DNA of 64,000 nt. It comes from Pelargonium tetragonum (lineage: Eukaryota > Streptophyta > Magnoliopsida > Geraniales > Geraniaceae). The stretch lies in NCBI GenBank assembly GCA_036897445.1, contig JAYMTL010000077.1:1-64000 (forward strand), given 5' to 3'. Shown here piece by piece: positions 13,917-26,303 of this stretch. Made by a program: the position numbers and the translations under genes. Each line of letters starts with the position of its first letter. Position 1 is the stretch's first letter. Below the pieces are notes generated by a model that saw only the letters and a program-made list of their open reading frames with translations, ran no database searches and had not been told where the DNA came from.

Positions 13917-16900
13917 TAGAGCAAGAGCGACTCCCTAATCTATACTCTTAAGAAATTCCCCCTTATTCTCTACCCTTTCTTTCCCGAACTGAGGAAAAGA
14001 AGAATTCTTCTAAACTAAACCTTTATTATCTGGAAGGAATTGGGGCCTAGAAACAAGGGAACACCCCTTTTAGCTATACATATACTCTAGAATTTCTACT
14101 TGTCGGAAACTCATTCAGAATACAGGAACTATATTAAATTAAGAAGCTATGACAGGAAAGAAACTAGACTAGAAAAAGATATTACTTACCTTCTCTACTA
14201 AACTAAGAACTATGCTAACCTGAAGACTCATACAATAAAATAAGATAGGAAAGAAAGATTTCTTGTACTCGTAAACTTTTTTAATTGAAGCTTTTAGTAT
14301 AAGAGCAATTCAAACTCTACTTTAACCTTGAAATAGACGGAAATAGTACTAAACCTGAAGAGCTCCCTTTTTCAGTACTGTTACTTATTAACTTAAACTG
14401 GATCTAGAAGATAAGAAAATCCCTTACCTAAACTTAGTATCGCAAAAGACTTTGGCTTTAGACCTTTAAAGGAAACAGGGGATAAGAGAAAGGAAAACCC
14501 TTACCGAGTTGGCTAGTTGGTAAGACTTTCCTATACTCCAAAGCTACTACCGACCTAAGCAAAAAGTAGCTATTACAATATAAGAGAGAGTAAGACTATC
14601 TATACAAGAACTACAAAAATTATAGTAATAAGTATTTTAGGCTATAAGAAAAAGACAGGTACAAGTATCAATATCAAGAGTATAGGTATAGTAGCTAATA
14701 TAGTATATAGTAGGCCTTTGCCTTAATACTGAAGTATGAAGCCTAATTTCTTTCCTTTTTATCATTCTAAGTTAAAGAAGCATTGCTTTATTAAGAAATT
14801 CCAAAATCTTTAATACAAAATTTTCTTTTTATATAACGAAAGCGACAACCAACACTTTTTTTTACAACGCACCTAGTTTAGCAAATTCCAGGATTTAACC
14901 TACTGAGGCAAGAAGGTCGAACCTATTGAAATTAATATAAAGTGGCTTTGTCTTATTACCCTAGATCTTCGTCGAGGAAATGCGATTTTAGAGTTTATAC
15001 AGAAGTAAAGGCCTATGTAAGTTATCCGGCTAGGGTAACTCTTTACTTTAGATTTACTATATTTCATTCAATTCAAACTTCTTTGTATCTGAAACAAAGC
15101 ACTATAAAAGGACTCTTTGTAAGTTTTTGAGTAAAGGTAAAAAAAAGGAGAATCTCCTGTACTAGTATAATTAAGTAACGGACGTTTCCTATTTTCACAT
15201 GTATTTTTGTTACTGCAAGGGCTTTTAGAGTTCTAGGGGATAGTAGAATAACACTTTTCTTTTTTAATTGCCAGGAAACAGAGTTTAGGGAATTTACGTA
15301 ATTTTAACTCAAGTTTTACCAGATTGGAATAGTTGGCACCCTAGCAAAGCTCCTTCTAGATAGCTACATTATACTATAATTATTCTTCGGAAGGATCCTT
15401 AACGTAGAGCAATTTTCTCTTTTCTGTAGTAATATAGTAGTCGAGTAGAGGTCTAGTTTTATTATCAGGGTTCTTGATATAAATTGTCCAGATAAAGATC
15501 CTTTTGACTTCTAATTTCTCGCCTCGGATCTATAATGTTAAGAACATAACCGGCAGAACCCATAGCTAAAGAAAAGTTGTATACCTTTTTTAGAAACCCT
15601 TGCTGTTTCTTTTTGTTCTGAAAACACCCGAATAGTGTTAACTTGTGGAAAGATTTTCTAAAAGATTTTGCCTAGTTTAGAGTTATCAGGTGTACTTTGA
15701 GAAGAGGATCCGGCGGTAGCTATATAATAAGTTTAAAACCCTCTTGAGAATAGATGCCTATATTAATCTTGTCCGCAATTTCACTTTCCCAGGAGCAGTA
15801 TCAAATATATAATAAAGTATAGCCTAAGGGGTTTAGTATATACCCAAAAAAGATAAGTAAGGCTTTGTTCAGGACAGATAGGACTCCCCTTTCTCATGAT
15901 AAGAGAGCTCTTTACTAGTAAATCTAACTAACTTTTCTTCAAGAACTTAGGAATTACAGGCAATTTAGAATCACTTAGATAAGGTCGTACTCTTAAAATC
16001 CTGGAAATTCATAAGTGACATAGTACGTTCAGAGGCATCTATTAGCCGACTACTTTAATCCTGTTTGCATTCGGTAAAATTAGATTTCATGGGGGTGGCG
16101 ATTGTAGGTTCGAAAGGGTTTAAATCCAGGGAAGTTCCCGCAATTGTGTATAACTTGTTTGTTTGAATGCAAAGGAAAGATCTAAACGATGTAAGACAAA
16201 CCTTTTGTACCTACATGCTATTTCGAGATTCCTAATTCACTTCTTTTTCTTTATAACCTTAAAAAGTAGCAGGGGTATCCTTGAAGTTAAAAGAGCTTAA
16301 AAAACCAAGCATGATCCTAGATTTTGACTCGTTAAAGAGCCTTATATTTTCTAATTATTGGGCCCCTTACTTTGGTATACTTTTACCCTTTTGAGTTCTA
16401 AATCTTGCTAGTCAGTTATTAAAGTTTCTAAGATTTTTAACAAATGTTTTTACAATTGATATTGCTAGGCTTACCTGTCACACCTTTTATAGGACTTCCT
16501 TGAGTTGCTTTCGCCGTACTAAAAAAGCTAAAATACTATATTAGAACTATACTATCTATATATCTATTCAAATACAAATTATAAGACAGTAACCCATAAG
16601 ACATAAGCATAGTACAGCTCCTCCCCTTCCTGCTACTTCTCCAAAAACAAGTATAAGTATAAATCTAACCTCGCTAAGGCCTTTTGCTAGTCGAACCTAC
16701 GAAATTTTTATTTAGCCATGCGCCCAGTCTTAGGACCCTTTTTCGATAAGAAAATTTACAGTGCAAACTTATACTATTTTAATTACACCTCTTAAAAGCT
16801 ACTACTAGAGTCCCCTATATTTTGGGTTTGTATTTTCCAGAGCCCCTAAAACCCTTTTGCATGCATATAAAACGTATGCTCCAGAATTTGGAAATCCGCT

Positions 16901-17460
16901 TTGTATGTACTTTTTAGTACAACCCTTGCTATTATAATGTATATACTTCTTTATTATATTAGATTTGGTACTTAATCCTCGTCAAAAGTTAGAGAAGCAA
17001 GAAGTAAAAGGAGCTCCGGGGAGGGGATTTCCTATCAGTATTCAAAGGCCCTAGTTATAGCTACTAGCGGGTTTTTCCGCATAAGGAACAAGGCCAAGCG
17101 CTGGGTTTATCTTGTTATCTGGTAAAGTTTTGACTTTGAACATTCAGGAAGCCTCCCGGATTTCTTTTTTATATGGAAACTTTTTGACTTTTATACCCGA
17201 GTATTCTATAACTCATAATTTAGTTTAGGCTGGGGTAGTTTTAAAAAATGCACAAGCTGCTCTTGGGCATGCTACGATAGTGTATATTGTAAGTTCTAGG
17301 GCACCCCCTCCAGAAAAGCTTGATATTGATAGGAGACCCTTGTACAAGTAGGAGCTTGCTTTTTTAGACTATTTATGGATTCCTAAAACTAAAGTAATTA
17401 ATAGTTATAGGGTGTTCTATTTAAGTCTTACTGAGGGAGATTCCTGTCTTCTTTGGGTTT
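13917..17460. other. Gene-free AT-rich DNA
   Basis: No gene was found. Around 14560-14720 a purine-rich, TA-rich stretch with AGTATAGGTATAGTA-like wording is heavily interrupted in all frames. A GGTTCGAAAGG near 16107 is a partial tRNA B box without arms. The 62-codon frame at 14942-15130 has no motif and is of chance length. Confidence 0.7.
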
Positions 17461-20400
17461 TCTTATGCTTTGACTTACTCGTTTTTTAGCTTCATTCTTA
17501 GTACTCTTAATGGCTTTAGGAGTTAGACTTTGGAGCTATTATACCTATCATAGTATGGGAGCTTTACCAGCCTCTAGGTATTGTATTTCCTGTAGTACCT
17601 AGTGCCTGCAGTTGTAAGCTTTTTTAGCATAGGCTTTATAGATATATAATAAAGAGTTTCTATTGTATATATAAGTAAGAGGACTTCTTATAAAGTTGTT
17701 ATATTGTATTAGTAGCTACTCTGTTTTAAGGACAAGACCTTCTTCTTTTGTTGTTAAAAAGTAGAGTACCAAAAATGGGTAGTATAAGTATCATACTCCT
17801 CTTGGTCTTACTTGTTATTACTATCGGGAAGAGTAAACATTATAAGAAACTCTTTTAGCCGGCGTACCTGACATTTAAACAGATGCTACAAATTTACTGT
17901 TCTTTTTTGCTATAGTATTTTCTTAAGGGTATACTTTAGAGGCTGTAGTACTTTGTTAAGATTCTGTATGGAACTTTTTGGTTACTCCTTTTATTTTCAA
18001 AATATAGTTGGTATAATTAGAAGAATACTCATTTAGCAACAGTACACAGTACAATGTAATTATAGTATAAGCAATGTACGCCTCGCTTTTTTGAAATCCA
18101 TCTCAAGCAGATAGGGTCCTAACGTTAAAGTAAGTAAAATAACTTCTTTTTAGAAAAAGACCTTACACAATATTTATTACACTGCAGTATAAGCCACTTC
18201 TAGCAAAGGGCAAACCTGTAGAAGGCCCTCTGACTAAAAAGATTAAGAGAAAGCTCGAAACTTTAGTATTACTTCAATTCTGGCCCTGGGTTACCCAGTC
18301 TAAGAAGTTTTTGCTTAATATATCCTGGGGAGAGGTATAAGTATACTACGAGTTTTGAAAATTCCTTTATTAAGTGACATCCCTTTTGTACTCAATTCAA
18401 TGATCTACCTCTCTTTACTTTCTAAGAGAGTCCCTATAAATCCAGTCAGTGCTTAAAGACTCTAGTATAGGTAAGAAGGTTTTCTATTCAATACAGTTAT
18501 AAAATTTCAGGATGCAGTAGTCGTTTTGGATTTCGTGTTCGCTTCTAGGTTTTAGGTATTTACTAGATCCTGATATAATAAATAACTCTCCTTTAAAATG
18601 TTCCTGAGATTTGTAGAAAGATTTTTTAATAAGGTAGCCCTAAAATTCTTAACCAAATGATCTCATAAGATAAGAGACCCCATTCTTTCATTTACAGAAT
18701 TCCTTTTCATCGAAAGGGAGCTTGTCTTTGTTAACCTCAAAGCATATTGCCTAACGTTAACAGGACTGCACTTGAAAAGCTTTATAATTTGGGATATTCC
18801 TTAAAAAGAAGTTTCCCTCTTAAACTCCTCAGAACTTAATAAAGCCTGTCTTGTTATAGCACTAAAAGATAAAAAAAAAAGACAAAGCTTGATATAAATT
18901 GATAGGAAAACCTGTTTTCGCAAGTTCATATTTCACCTACGAGAAAAGGTTTAAGACCTTTTTTTTTATTAATTATTAATATAGAAGAGAACTCCCCTTT
19001 TTGAAAAAGTAACTTATAACTGTGAAAAGAATAAAATGACTAGAATTCCCTTAGAAAAGCGAGCTCCTTTTCAGATAGCTACAAGGATACAAGAATCGTC
19101 TAGGTATTAAGACTGAGAAAGCAATCCTAGCTTTGGGGAATAAGACCAACACCAACAAAAAAAACAGGTATTCAAGTAGTGAAAGCCTTTAACTTCAATT
19201 TTGGAATAAGACGTTAAAATTTTTTTACATTAAAATGAAAAAGACTCATGAAAGGAACTTAGGAATAAAGCAAACAAGACCAAAGTATGCAAAAATTCTT
19301 TTGTTTATCGCAGGGATAGTGGGAAGAGACTATTAGAGTCAATATTGACTGTGTTTTTCCTTATCTGCTATTTTAGAGATTTAGTGACATAGAAGCTGTA
19401 GAAAAAGGAGGCTGGGTCAGAGACTTCCCTTTCCACATTAGTTTGAAACTTCCCCCTTTATCTAGAATAGGAAACCGAGAACAGGGGAACAACAGGCAAC
19501 TCCTTTCTTTTATTGACTTTTCTTTCTTATTGCTTTACTCTTCTTTTTAGTTTAGTAAGGGAGAAGGGAGAGAGCTAAGGGAGCTATAGGCCTATTGTAC
19601 CTATAGTTGTTAATGTAGTTACTGTATTATTTTTTAATTGCACTTTTCTTTTTTGTATTAGTTTAGTTAATTGTAGTTAGAGATTTCCTAGTTATATTAG
19701 ATACTTCTAAGAGGCATACTACCCTGTCTTATTGAGCTTATCGTTAATGAGTAGGGAAGCTTAAGGGGAATAGGATAGTGTATTCATGCACACCAGCTTC
19801 TAGAGCTTCTTCTTCAACTTCTACTATTTGTTCTTGACTTTGCCTTTGAGTTACTGACTTTTATTTACTTGTTGTTAGGAGCTACTTTACTCTTCCTTTT
19901 CTTGTTAGGAATAAGAGTTTGTCTATAGGATAGTTTCAATTGTTCGAAGGGGTCTCATTGTACTACTATGTGTTTCTCACCGACCGGGTTAACAGAGCTA
20001 AGCACTTCCCTGGAGGTTGCAACCCAAGAAAATGTACTATAGCCTTAAATGAAATGTAAAAACTTAGTACCTAGACGGAAGATAAAAAGCATTCTAGAGA
20101 ATAACTTCAGCATGATTCGATTTCGTGAAGTTATTGATTAAATGTAATTGAAGTAGTTTTATAAACTTCCTTTGGTTCCCACTCCTCGTCTAAGCAGGGC
20201 AATGAAAAGAGAGTTGATTTCTTATTTTTTAGGGTAAGAAGTTTTACTTAAGATAGAGTTTTCCTTTAGGGCTACAAAAATAGGGTGGAATAAAAGAAAA
20301 TTGAGGGGATACAAAGGAAACTTTTAAAGCCCTAGGATTTTCCCACAGGTGGGTAATACAAATCTGGGATAAATAAAGACTCTAGAAGCCACTGTATACA

Positions 20401-20760
20401 AAAGCCTTTGCTGCATAGTAATGGGTCACTTCATATAAAGGAGAAAGAGAAAGGCACTTCAAAAAGGTAACGCAGAACTGGCTCACGTTAGAAAAGGCAC
20501 TCACTCATGAAGAATTCTTGGCCAGCTTGTTTTAGATTTCAGTTTTTGTTCTTTCATTTAGGGTGTATTAGGTTATAAAAATAGGTTTATATAGTATAGG
20601 GTTTGTTGTAGTTGTCTAGGGGGCATTGCTCATTGTGCTTTATGTTTATCGTTATGGAGCATACAGTGGGAATAGAAGTACGTCTATGTTCTATAAGGAA
20701 GACCCCTGTTACAATGTTTCATGTGAATTTTATATTATACCTAAAAGCTAAAGTTCCTTG
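17460..20760 (+). other. Background with four short hydrophobic open stretches
   Basis: Plus-strand open stretches at 17474-17599 (42 codons), 17775-17858 (27 codons from ATG plus stop), about 19590-19680 and 20620-20748 (43 codons) each contain a run of Leu/Val/Ile/Phe long enough to be one membrane segment. The one at 20620 continues into a polar tail with two cysteines. They lie in the same orientation within 3.3 kb, but T-rich DNA encodes hydrophobic residues by default. I do not recognise any family. They may be pieces of a decayed membrane-protein gene or composition artefacts. Confidence 0.2.
18871..18880. repeat. Poly-A run of 10
   Basis: Ten consecutive A bases. Comparable T runs occur at 21419-21430 (12 T) and 46366-46375 (10 T). 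They are isolated homopolymers. None sits at the end of a recognisable retroposon. Confidence 0.8.
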
Positions 20761-23700
20761 AATTGTAATAGTCCAGGATCTGCTCTATATGAAAAGCCAA
20801 AGGTGGGCACCCTTAAAAAGAAAAATTTAAACAGATTGGAACCTTAAGCAGAAGAACCCATAGAAATTCTCCGTATCCTGCCAAAAAGAAAAGAATTTTT
20901 ATTCCTTATTAAAGCCGTCGTGCCCCAGGAGTTCCAGAAAAAGCTTTCCCTAATAATTAGTACATTCTTGTTCTTTCCGCCTTTTTACTTAAAGGTTTAA
21001 AAAATTAAGGTTATATGTTAAACCCCCTTCACTCTCAGCTTAGAAGTGAGGCTCACGAAGGGTTAACGGGTACCCAGGGCTCTAGTATCTATGGGATTTC
21101 TTGTGTATAAGTCTAACCCAGGAGTCTAAATCAGGCAAAGCTTCGGCTATAAATTTAAAAAGCTCAACTCCCTTGCGCAGGGAACGAAATACATCTTGTG
21201 AGTTAGAAGCTCAGTATAAAACGAGGGGCCCCTTCCAGAACCGGAAACACTTCGACAAAGCTTGCTTCTTTTGGGGTCTCTCGGGTATTTTGCTTTCTCT
21301 CTAGTTTTAGCTTTTCTATAGCCGGCATCTTTATTTTAGACGTAGAGTTATAGAATTCCTTAGACCGGGTATGTCCTGAAAAAAGGAACCAGTTCAAAGA
21401 AAGTCAAAGAAATGTTTCTTTTTTTTTTTTAGTGCGTTTTACCCATATTTTATACTCCCCTTATCATGCCTATTTTCAATCCTACAAAATTCTAAAAACC
21501 CCACCCCGGGATTTGCTTTATAACTAGAACAGAAACTGAAGCACCTTTCTCCTTAAAATAAAGACCCCTCTGTACAATCTTAACGGAACCCAAATAAATA
21601 TACTCTTGAAAGTATAAAACTTATAATTATTTCTACTCAAAAATCTAAGGTATCCCTAATTTGAATTTAAGATACTTTTTTTTTAGCTTTTTTACTAGAG
21701 TTTGGCTTCTCTATACCTACAATTTGTGACTCTTTTTAATCATATTGGTCTTTTTCGAGTGCTGCGGGCTCAAGTCGTCCAATTCACATTTGATACAACT
21801 CTCTTAAGGTCTCCTATAAAAATTTTTTTTAATAATTTAATTTATTTAAAGCTTAAGGAGTTTTCCCTTTTTGCTTCCGGGGAATATGAAACTCGATAAA
21901 AGCTTTTTGCATTAACTAAGTTATTATAATAATAACTAGATATCTCCGCTCTTTACCCAGGAATTTTCGTAAGTCCGTTAAATACTAAGGCTCCCGTTAA
22001 CTAAAAGAGAAATACAAAAGAAAGGACACGTTCTAGATAAAAGTAAGTGTAAGGAGCGCACTAGACCTCGGGAAAAGACCTTAAAAGGTAATTGAATTTT
22101 CATAAAAGGGAAGCCTTGTTCTTTAAGGAAGACTTGGTTTTTTAGAGGGTGTTAGATTGAAACAAAGAGGGTAAGCAAAGTTGAGCCTAGGCCTAAACTA
22201 AGCCTGGTTTTTTTGTATTCCTCGGCAAGTTTTGGAGTGATTAAAAATTTTCGAGGGGTAAATAACGTAAAAGTATAAGCCAATAGATATAAATATCCGT
22301 CCTTAGGTCAGGCTCTCTAGTCTTAGCTCCCCAATGTAAGGCCTTCCTTTTGTTCTCTCCCCGCTTATCTCATGTTTAACTTCGGACTACTGCCGAGCTA
22401 TCCTACTTTCCCTGTTTTGGTGTTTCAAGAATAATTTGGAAATAAAGTATGGAATTTAGTAGCTGAATATGACAACGAAAACTCTTTACTGATATAAGGA
22501 AAAGCCCTTTATGAGCCCCCACTTGTAAACGCCAAATATATTTATATATTAGAATTCTAATATAGATTTAAGTGTTTCTTTCATACAAGGGAATATCCAC
22601 CTTTACTAAATATCTATACGGAAAGGGGGTCCCTATAAAATAAAAAGGTAAAAAAAACTGAGTTACAAAAGGGAGTTTTTTTCTTTTGAATAAGTTGTAG
22701 CCTCATTCGCAAAAAAACTTCCGAATACTAGCACTAAATTTTCCTAAATATACTTGGCCTAAAAGCTTTTTACAAAAGTAAGACACTTTCTTACAAGTTC
22801 CCTGAGGCTCAACTTCTCTTCTACTTCGAGATATTGTTTTGGGATTTTTCCATAGAAATCAAACTCTTCGGTTACATACTGCCAATACCTCTAAATGTAG
22901 GGTAGAATACTGAATTGGGACTTAAATCTTTAGATTTTTAAGAAAGATTACATACATAACAATAGGAATTTTATCTAAAATTACTGATTCAGAAAGCATA
23001 AAAGAGATTTCCATTAAGCGGTTCTGGTTTTATTAGCTTTATTTTCCATAAGGTTATAACTGCTCCTACTAGATTCTTACACTCTGTCCAAAGTTCCCCT
23101 GTCTCGAAAACTTGTACCAGCCCAAAAGTCTTAGTTTTAAGGCACTACCACTCTCACAATCCAAAAATCTATTTACTAAGGAGATAGAGACTCCTCTTAA
23201 TAGGAGTTTGGGCAAGACTTGCAGCCTTTCTTCTGAGTTACTACATCAGGTAATATATCTAAGAAATTAGTATCACTAAAATAAAATATAAGGAAACCCG
23301 AAAAATATTCTATTCTAAATAGAGCCCGGACTTTAAGGGCACTTCAGTTACGGATTTCCAGGAAGTTAAAAGAAAGGAATAACCTAAATTTAGTTTCAAG
23401 TAGGCGGTTTTCCTAAAAAGACTCTTTTAGGAGAAATACAGGACCTAGCTCTTTGTCTATTTGTACATTTGGGACCATAAGTAATTCAAACCCCCCCTAT
23501 TTTTTTTTAGGCTTTTGTAGAGTTTCAGTGAATGAAATTAGTATATAAAACCAAGGCAAATTGATGAAATGAAGAAAAATCCTACATGAGATGCACTAAT
23601 CTATATGTCAAGGCAGGGCAAGATAACGGATACAAATTTGTTAGAACACTCTATATTTACATAGTTATGGGGAATTCAGAAAAAAGAGGCCGCTTACCAA

Positions 23701-24048
23701 GCTGGACTCTGTTATTTTTCTTAAGATTTAGAATGTTTTAAAAATTACCAAAAAGGAAGCCTGCTAAGGATACATTAAATATAAGTTTACTCCTCTTGAA
23801 ATTTCCCCTCTTTTTATCGGTAATATGAGTATCCCTTTATGGTCAAAGGCTTCCTCTGGCATAACTCCATCTAAGGGAAGATAAAGTTCCCAATAGCTAA
23901 ATAAAGGGGCTTTTTCTGATAATGATACTGGGATCCCCCTAGAATAAGCGACACTCTTTATTATTGGCAATTCTTAAATCTTAAAAGTAAGCCCTAGATC
24001 CTTTACTCTTTCTCATAATTAGAGCTGCGCCCGCTGCAAAATAAAAAA
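20761..24048. other. Gene-free AT-rich DNA
   Basis: The opposed frames at 21101-21304 (plus) and 21203-21397 (minus) overlap and neither has a domain. The minus-strand frame at 23764-23970 (68 codons) has the least biased amino-acid composition in the region, with balanced charged and hydrophobic residues, but matches nothing I know and has no clear partner exon. Nothing else is recognisable. Confidence 0.65.
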
Positions 24049-24065
24049 GAGGTAATGCAATTAAG
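24049..24065 (+). repeat. Dispersed motif GAGGTAATGCAATTAAG, copy 1
   Basis: A 17-base exact match to 55335-55351. Including downstream bases, 24050-24069 matches 35487-35506 on the other strand over 20 bases. The core contains TAAT-GCA-ATTA, an inverted pair of half-sites with a 3-base spacer. Confidence 0.8.
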
Positions 24066-24593
24066 AAAGATATAGATATTACAGGAGCAAGACAGCTATA
24101 GAGCCAGGTAGTACAAAGACTCAGTTCCAGAAGAGTAGTTTCTCTAAAGTGAGGAATCTGCTATCCTATTTTTTTACGTGTAAGTTTCTGAAAAACAAGG
24201 CTGGTTGACATGCAAAGGCTTTCTAAAAAAGGGAATTTTTAACGAACCCGGCTCTAAAATCCGAATTTGGTAGAAGCGAGCTCACTTAATATATTAAAAA
24301 CAAAAACGTACGTTTAGGAATTCCTCTAATGCTATAGAATTTTGCTTATCTCTATTTCTATTACTTATACTCTTTGAGGGATACCTCTGTGCAGGCACCC
24401 TTTTTTTTTGAAAAGTAGGACAATATTATCCTAGAGCAACGCTTTAATTGCGGACACTTTCTCAACCCCTTGCTGGTATTTAAAAAACAAATAATTGACA
24501 GTTGCAAGACTAACCAAGGCCTGGAAACTCCTGGCACAAGCTATAAATATTTATTAAGGCCTCTTTTCCTATAAAAAGTAACTGGCATCGCGC

Positions 24594-24609
24594 GAGGTAA
24601 TGTAATTAA
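24594..24609 (+). repeat. Dispersed motif, variant GAGGTAATGTAATTAA
   Basis: It is identical to the first 16 bases of copy 1 except that GCA reads GTA, a CpA to TpA change. The same variant occurs on the minus strand at 41252-41267. Confidence 0.65.
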
Positions 24610-25292
24610 CGAGTTCTCTGATTTCAAGTATAAGCTCGTAATTCTGTTGTTATATCCTGGAAGTGTGGAGTGTATATCTCTAAAGAGTTTAGAGACTGAG
24701 AGTACGGGGTTATAATAGGTCGATTAGCGAAAGTCTTTTATCCTTAGACTAAGACAACTATCTATAACAAACTAGAACGTCTATATTACTTTTATTTCTC
24801 TTTACTTATAAAACTAAAAAGTAGATAAAATAGAGAGTAATACAAACAACTATAAGAAAGAAGAACTTTCTATACTAAAGAACTCTAGCTAAGAGGTTAC
24901 TCTTTCCCCTACGCAGTAAGTTCCTATTTTATTAATAATGTAAATAGACAGTAGGTTTAATCTTCCTCTTTGTACTTTGCTTTTATCAATAGAATTGTAT
25001 AGAGTAAGGATACTGACTTAGATTATACAACAGAAAGAAAAAACCTCTTTTGGCTCTACTTCTTTTATGGTTACTTTATTTGTTTCAAAGTCTTTTTACT
25101 CATATTACATAGGCACTAACTAAAAAAGGGAGCCCTTCTTCGGTTGTTACTGTTCCACGTAGAAACCAGATTAAAAATCTTCGAATCCGAAAAGCATTTA
25201 AATACAAGATACGAGACAGGGAAATGCTTGGTAAATCCGGTTGTAGTTATCCTTTAAGTAAACTTACCTTTCCTTTTATCTAAATCAGTATG

Positions 25293-25326
25293 TAAGTTAT
25301 TCCAAAATATAAGTTATTCCAAAATA
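25293..25326. repeat. Tandem duplication of a 17-base unit
   Basis: The unit TAAGTTATTCCAAAATA at 25293-25309 is repeated exactly and without spacer at 25310-25326. The absence of differences implies a recent duplication relative to the surrounding decay. Confidence 0.85.
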
Positions 25327-26285
25327 CTAGAAAAAGCTTAGGTTAGGACTTTAACTGGCAAAAGATTTGCGGCCATTAAATTTAGAATACGCTTATATTA
25401 CTTATTTATCCCGTTTTTCTTATTCCAGTATATATAATTTCGCAGGGATTGTCAGCTACCCCCCACTAAAGCAGGGAATCCTCTACGTAGAATGCATATT
25501 AGTTTTAAACTAAACTCTATAGTAATTGTAGGTTCTTAGATTTTTAAAGCACTTAGGATACCATTACAAAAACACTCTTCAAAAAGTAGTAGTAGTTAAA
25601 ATAGAAACGTTTACCCCTACTTCATTTTTAAGGCATTAATAAGCATCTAATTAGAATACTTACCGTCAGTTCCGGGACTCTCTAAAAACCCGTGTCTAAT
25701 ATCTTACTTTCAAAAAGGGATTTACACAATACCCCTTACTTAAAAGATCTTTCTCCTAAAGTAGTACTATACGGAGTAGTTTCCTACCTGTAAGCTCTAG
25801 CTTTTTTGATCTCCTGCAATCCCAGGGGTCTTGGGGCTTTATTATTGATGAATTTCGTTAATTTCTTTTCTTCTTATTTCCTTCTACTCAAAGTATCTTA
25901 CCCTTAATAGACCATGTAGAATTGAATGCCCCTTTTTGATAATCGAACAACAATTCTTGCGCGGAATAAGGATATTTGGAGATTCATCTAAGAGGGAATT
26001 CTAGTCAATTTTTGACTTTTATATACATTATGACACACAATGTATGGAACAGGGTTAGACCTGTGGTTTGTAAAATTGCTATACTAGTTTTTAATACTAG
26101 ATTTTTGTATAAGTTTAGTTTGTCTGTCCTATTATACTGTACCTCGACTTTCTTCAGCCTCTTGTCCCGTGAAAATACTAATTTAAACCCTCGTACAAAC
26201 ACCTTAAAATAAAAGAATTACTGACTGCCTTTTTCTAGTTAGGTTAGAGCGATTTCCTTAATATCTTTTAAGAGTCAAAAAATAA

Positions 26286-26303
26286 GGCAAGCTTTAGCTT
26301 GTA
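26286..26303. repeat. 18-base palindromic repeat, copy 1
   Basis: GGCAAGCTTTAGCTTGTA is identical to 28370-28387 and in the same orientation. Its centre, CAAGC-TTTA-GCTTG, is an inverted repeat with a 4-base loop. By rough estimate an exact 18-base match is expected less than once by chance in 64 kb of this composition. Confidence 0.7.

Larger units (their letters stand above)
24110..26285. other. Gene-free AT-rich DNA
   Basis: Apart from the motif copy at 24594-24609 and the tandem duplication at 25293-25326, nothing is recognisable. Two overlapping frames on opposite strands at 25976-26212 and 26005-26202 shadow each other, and neither has a motif. Confidence 0.65.

Noticed and set aside
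23764-23970. 68-codon minus-strand frame with balanced residues
   Set aside because: It is interesting by composition only; no homolog comes to mind and it is too short to support.
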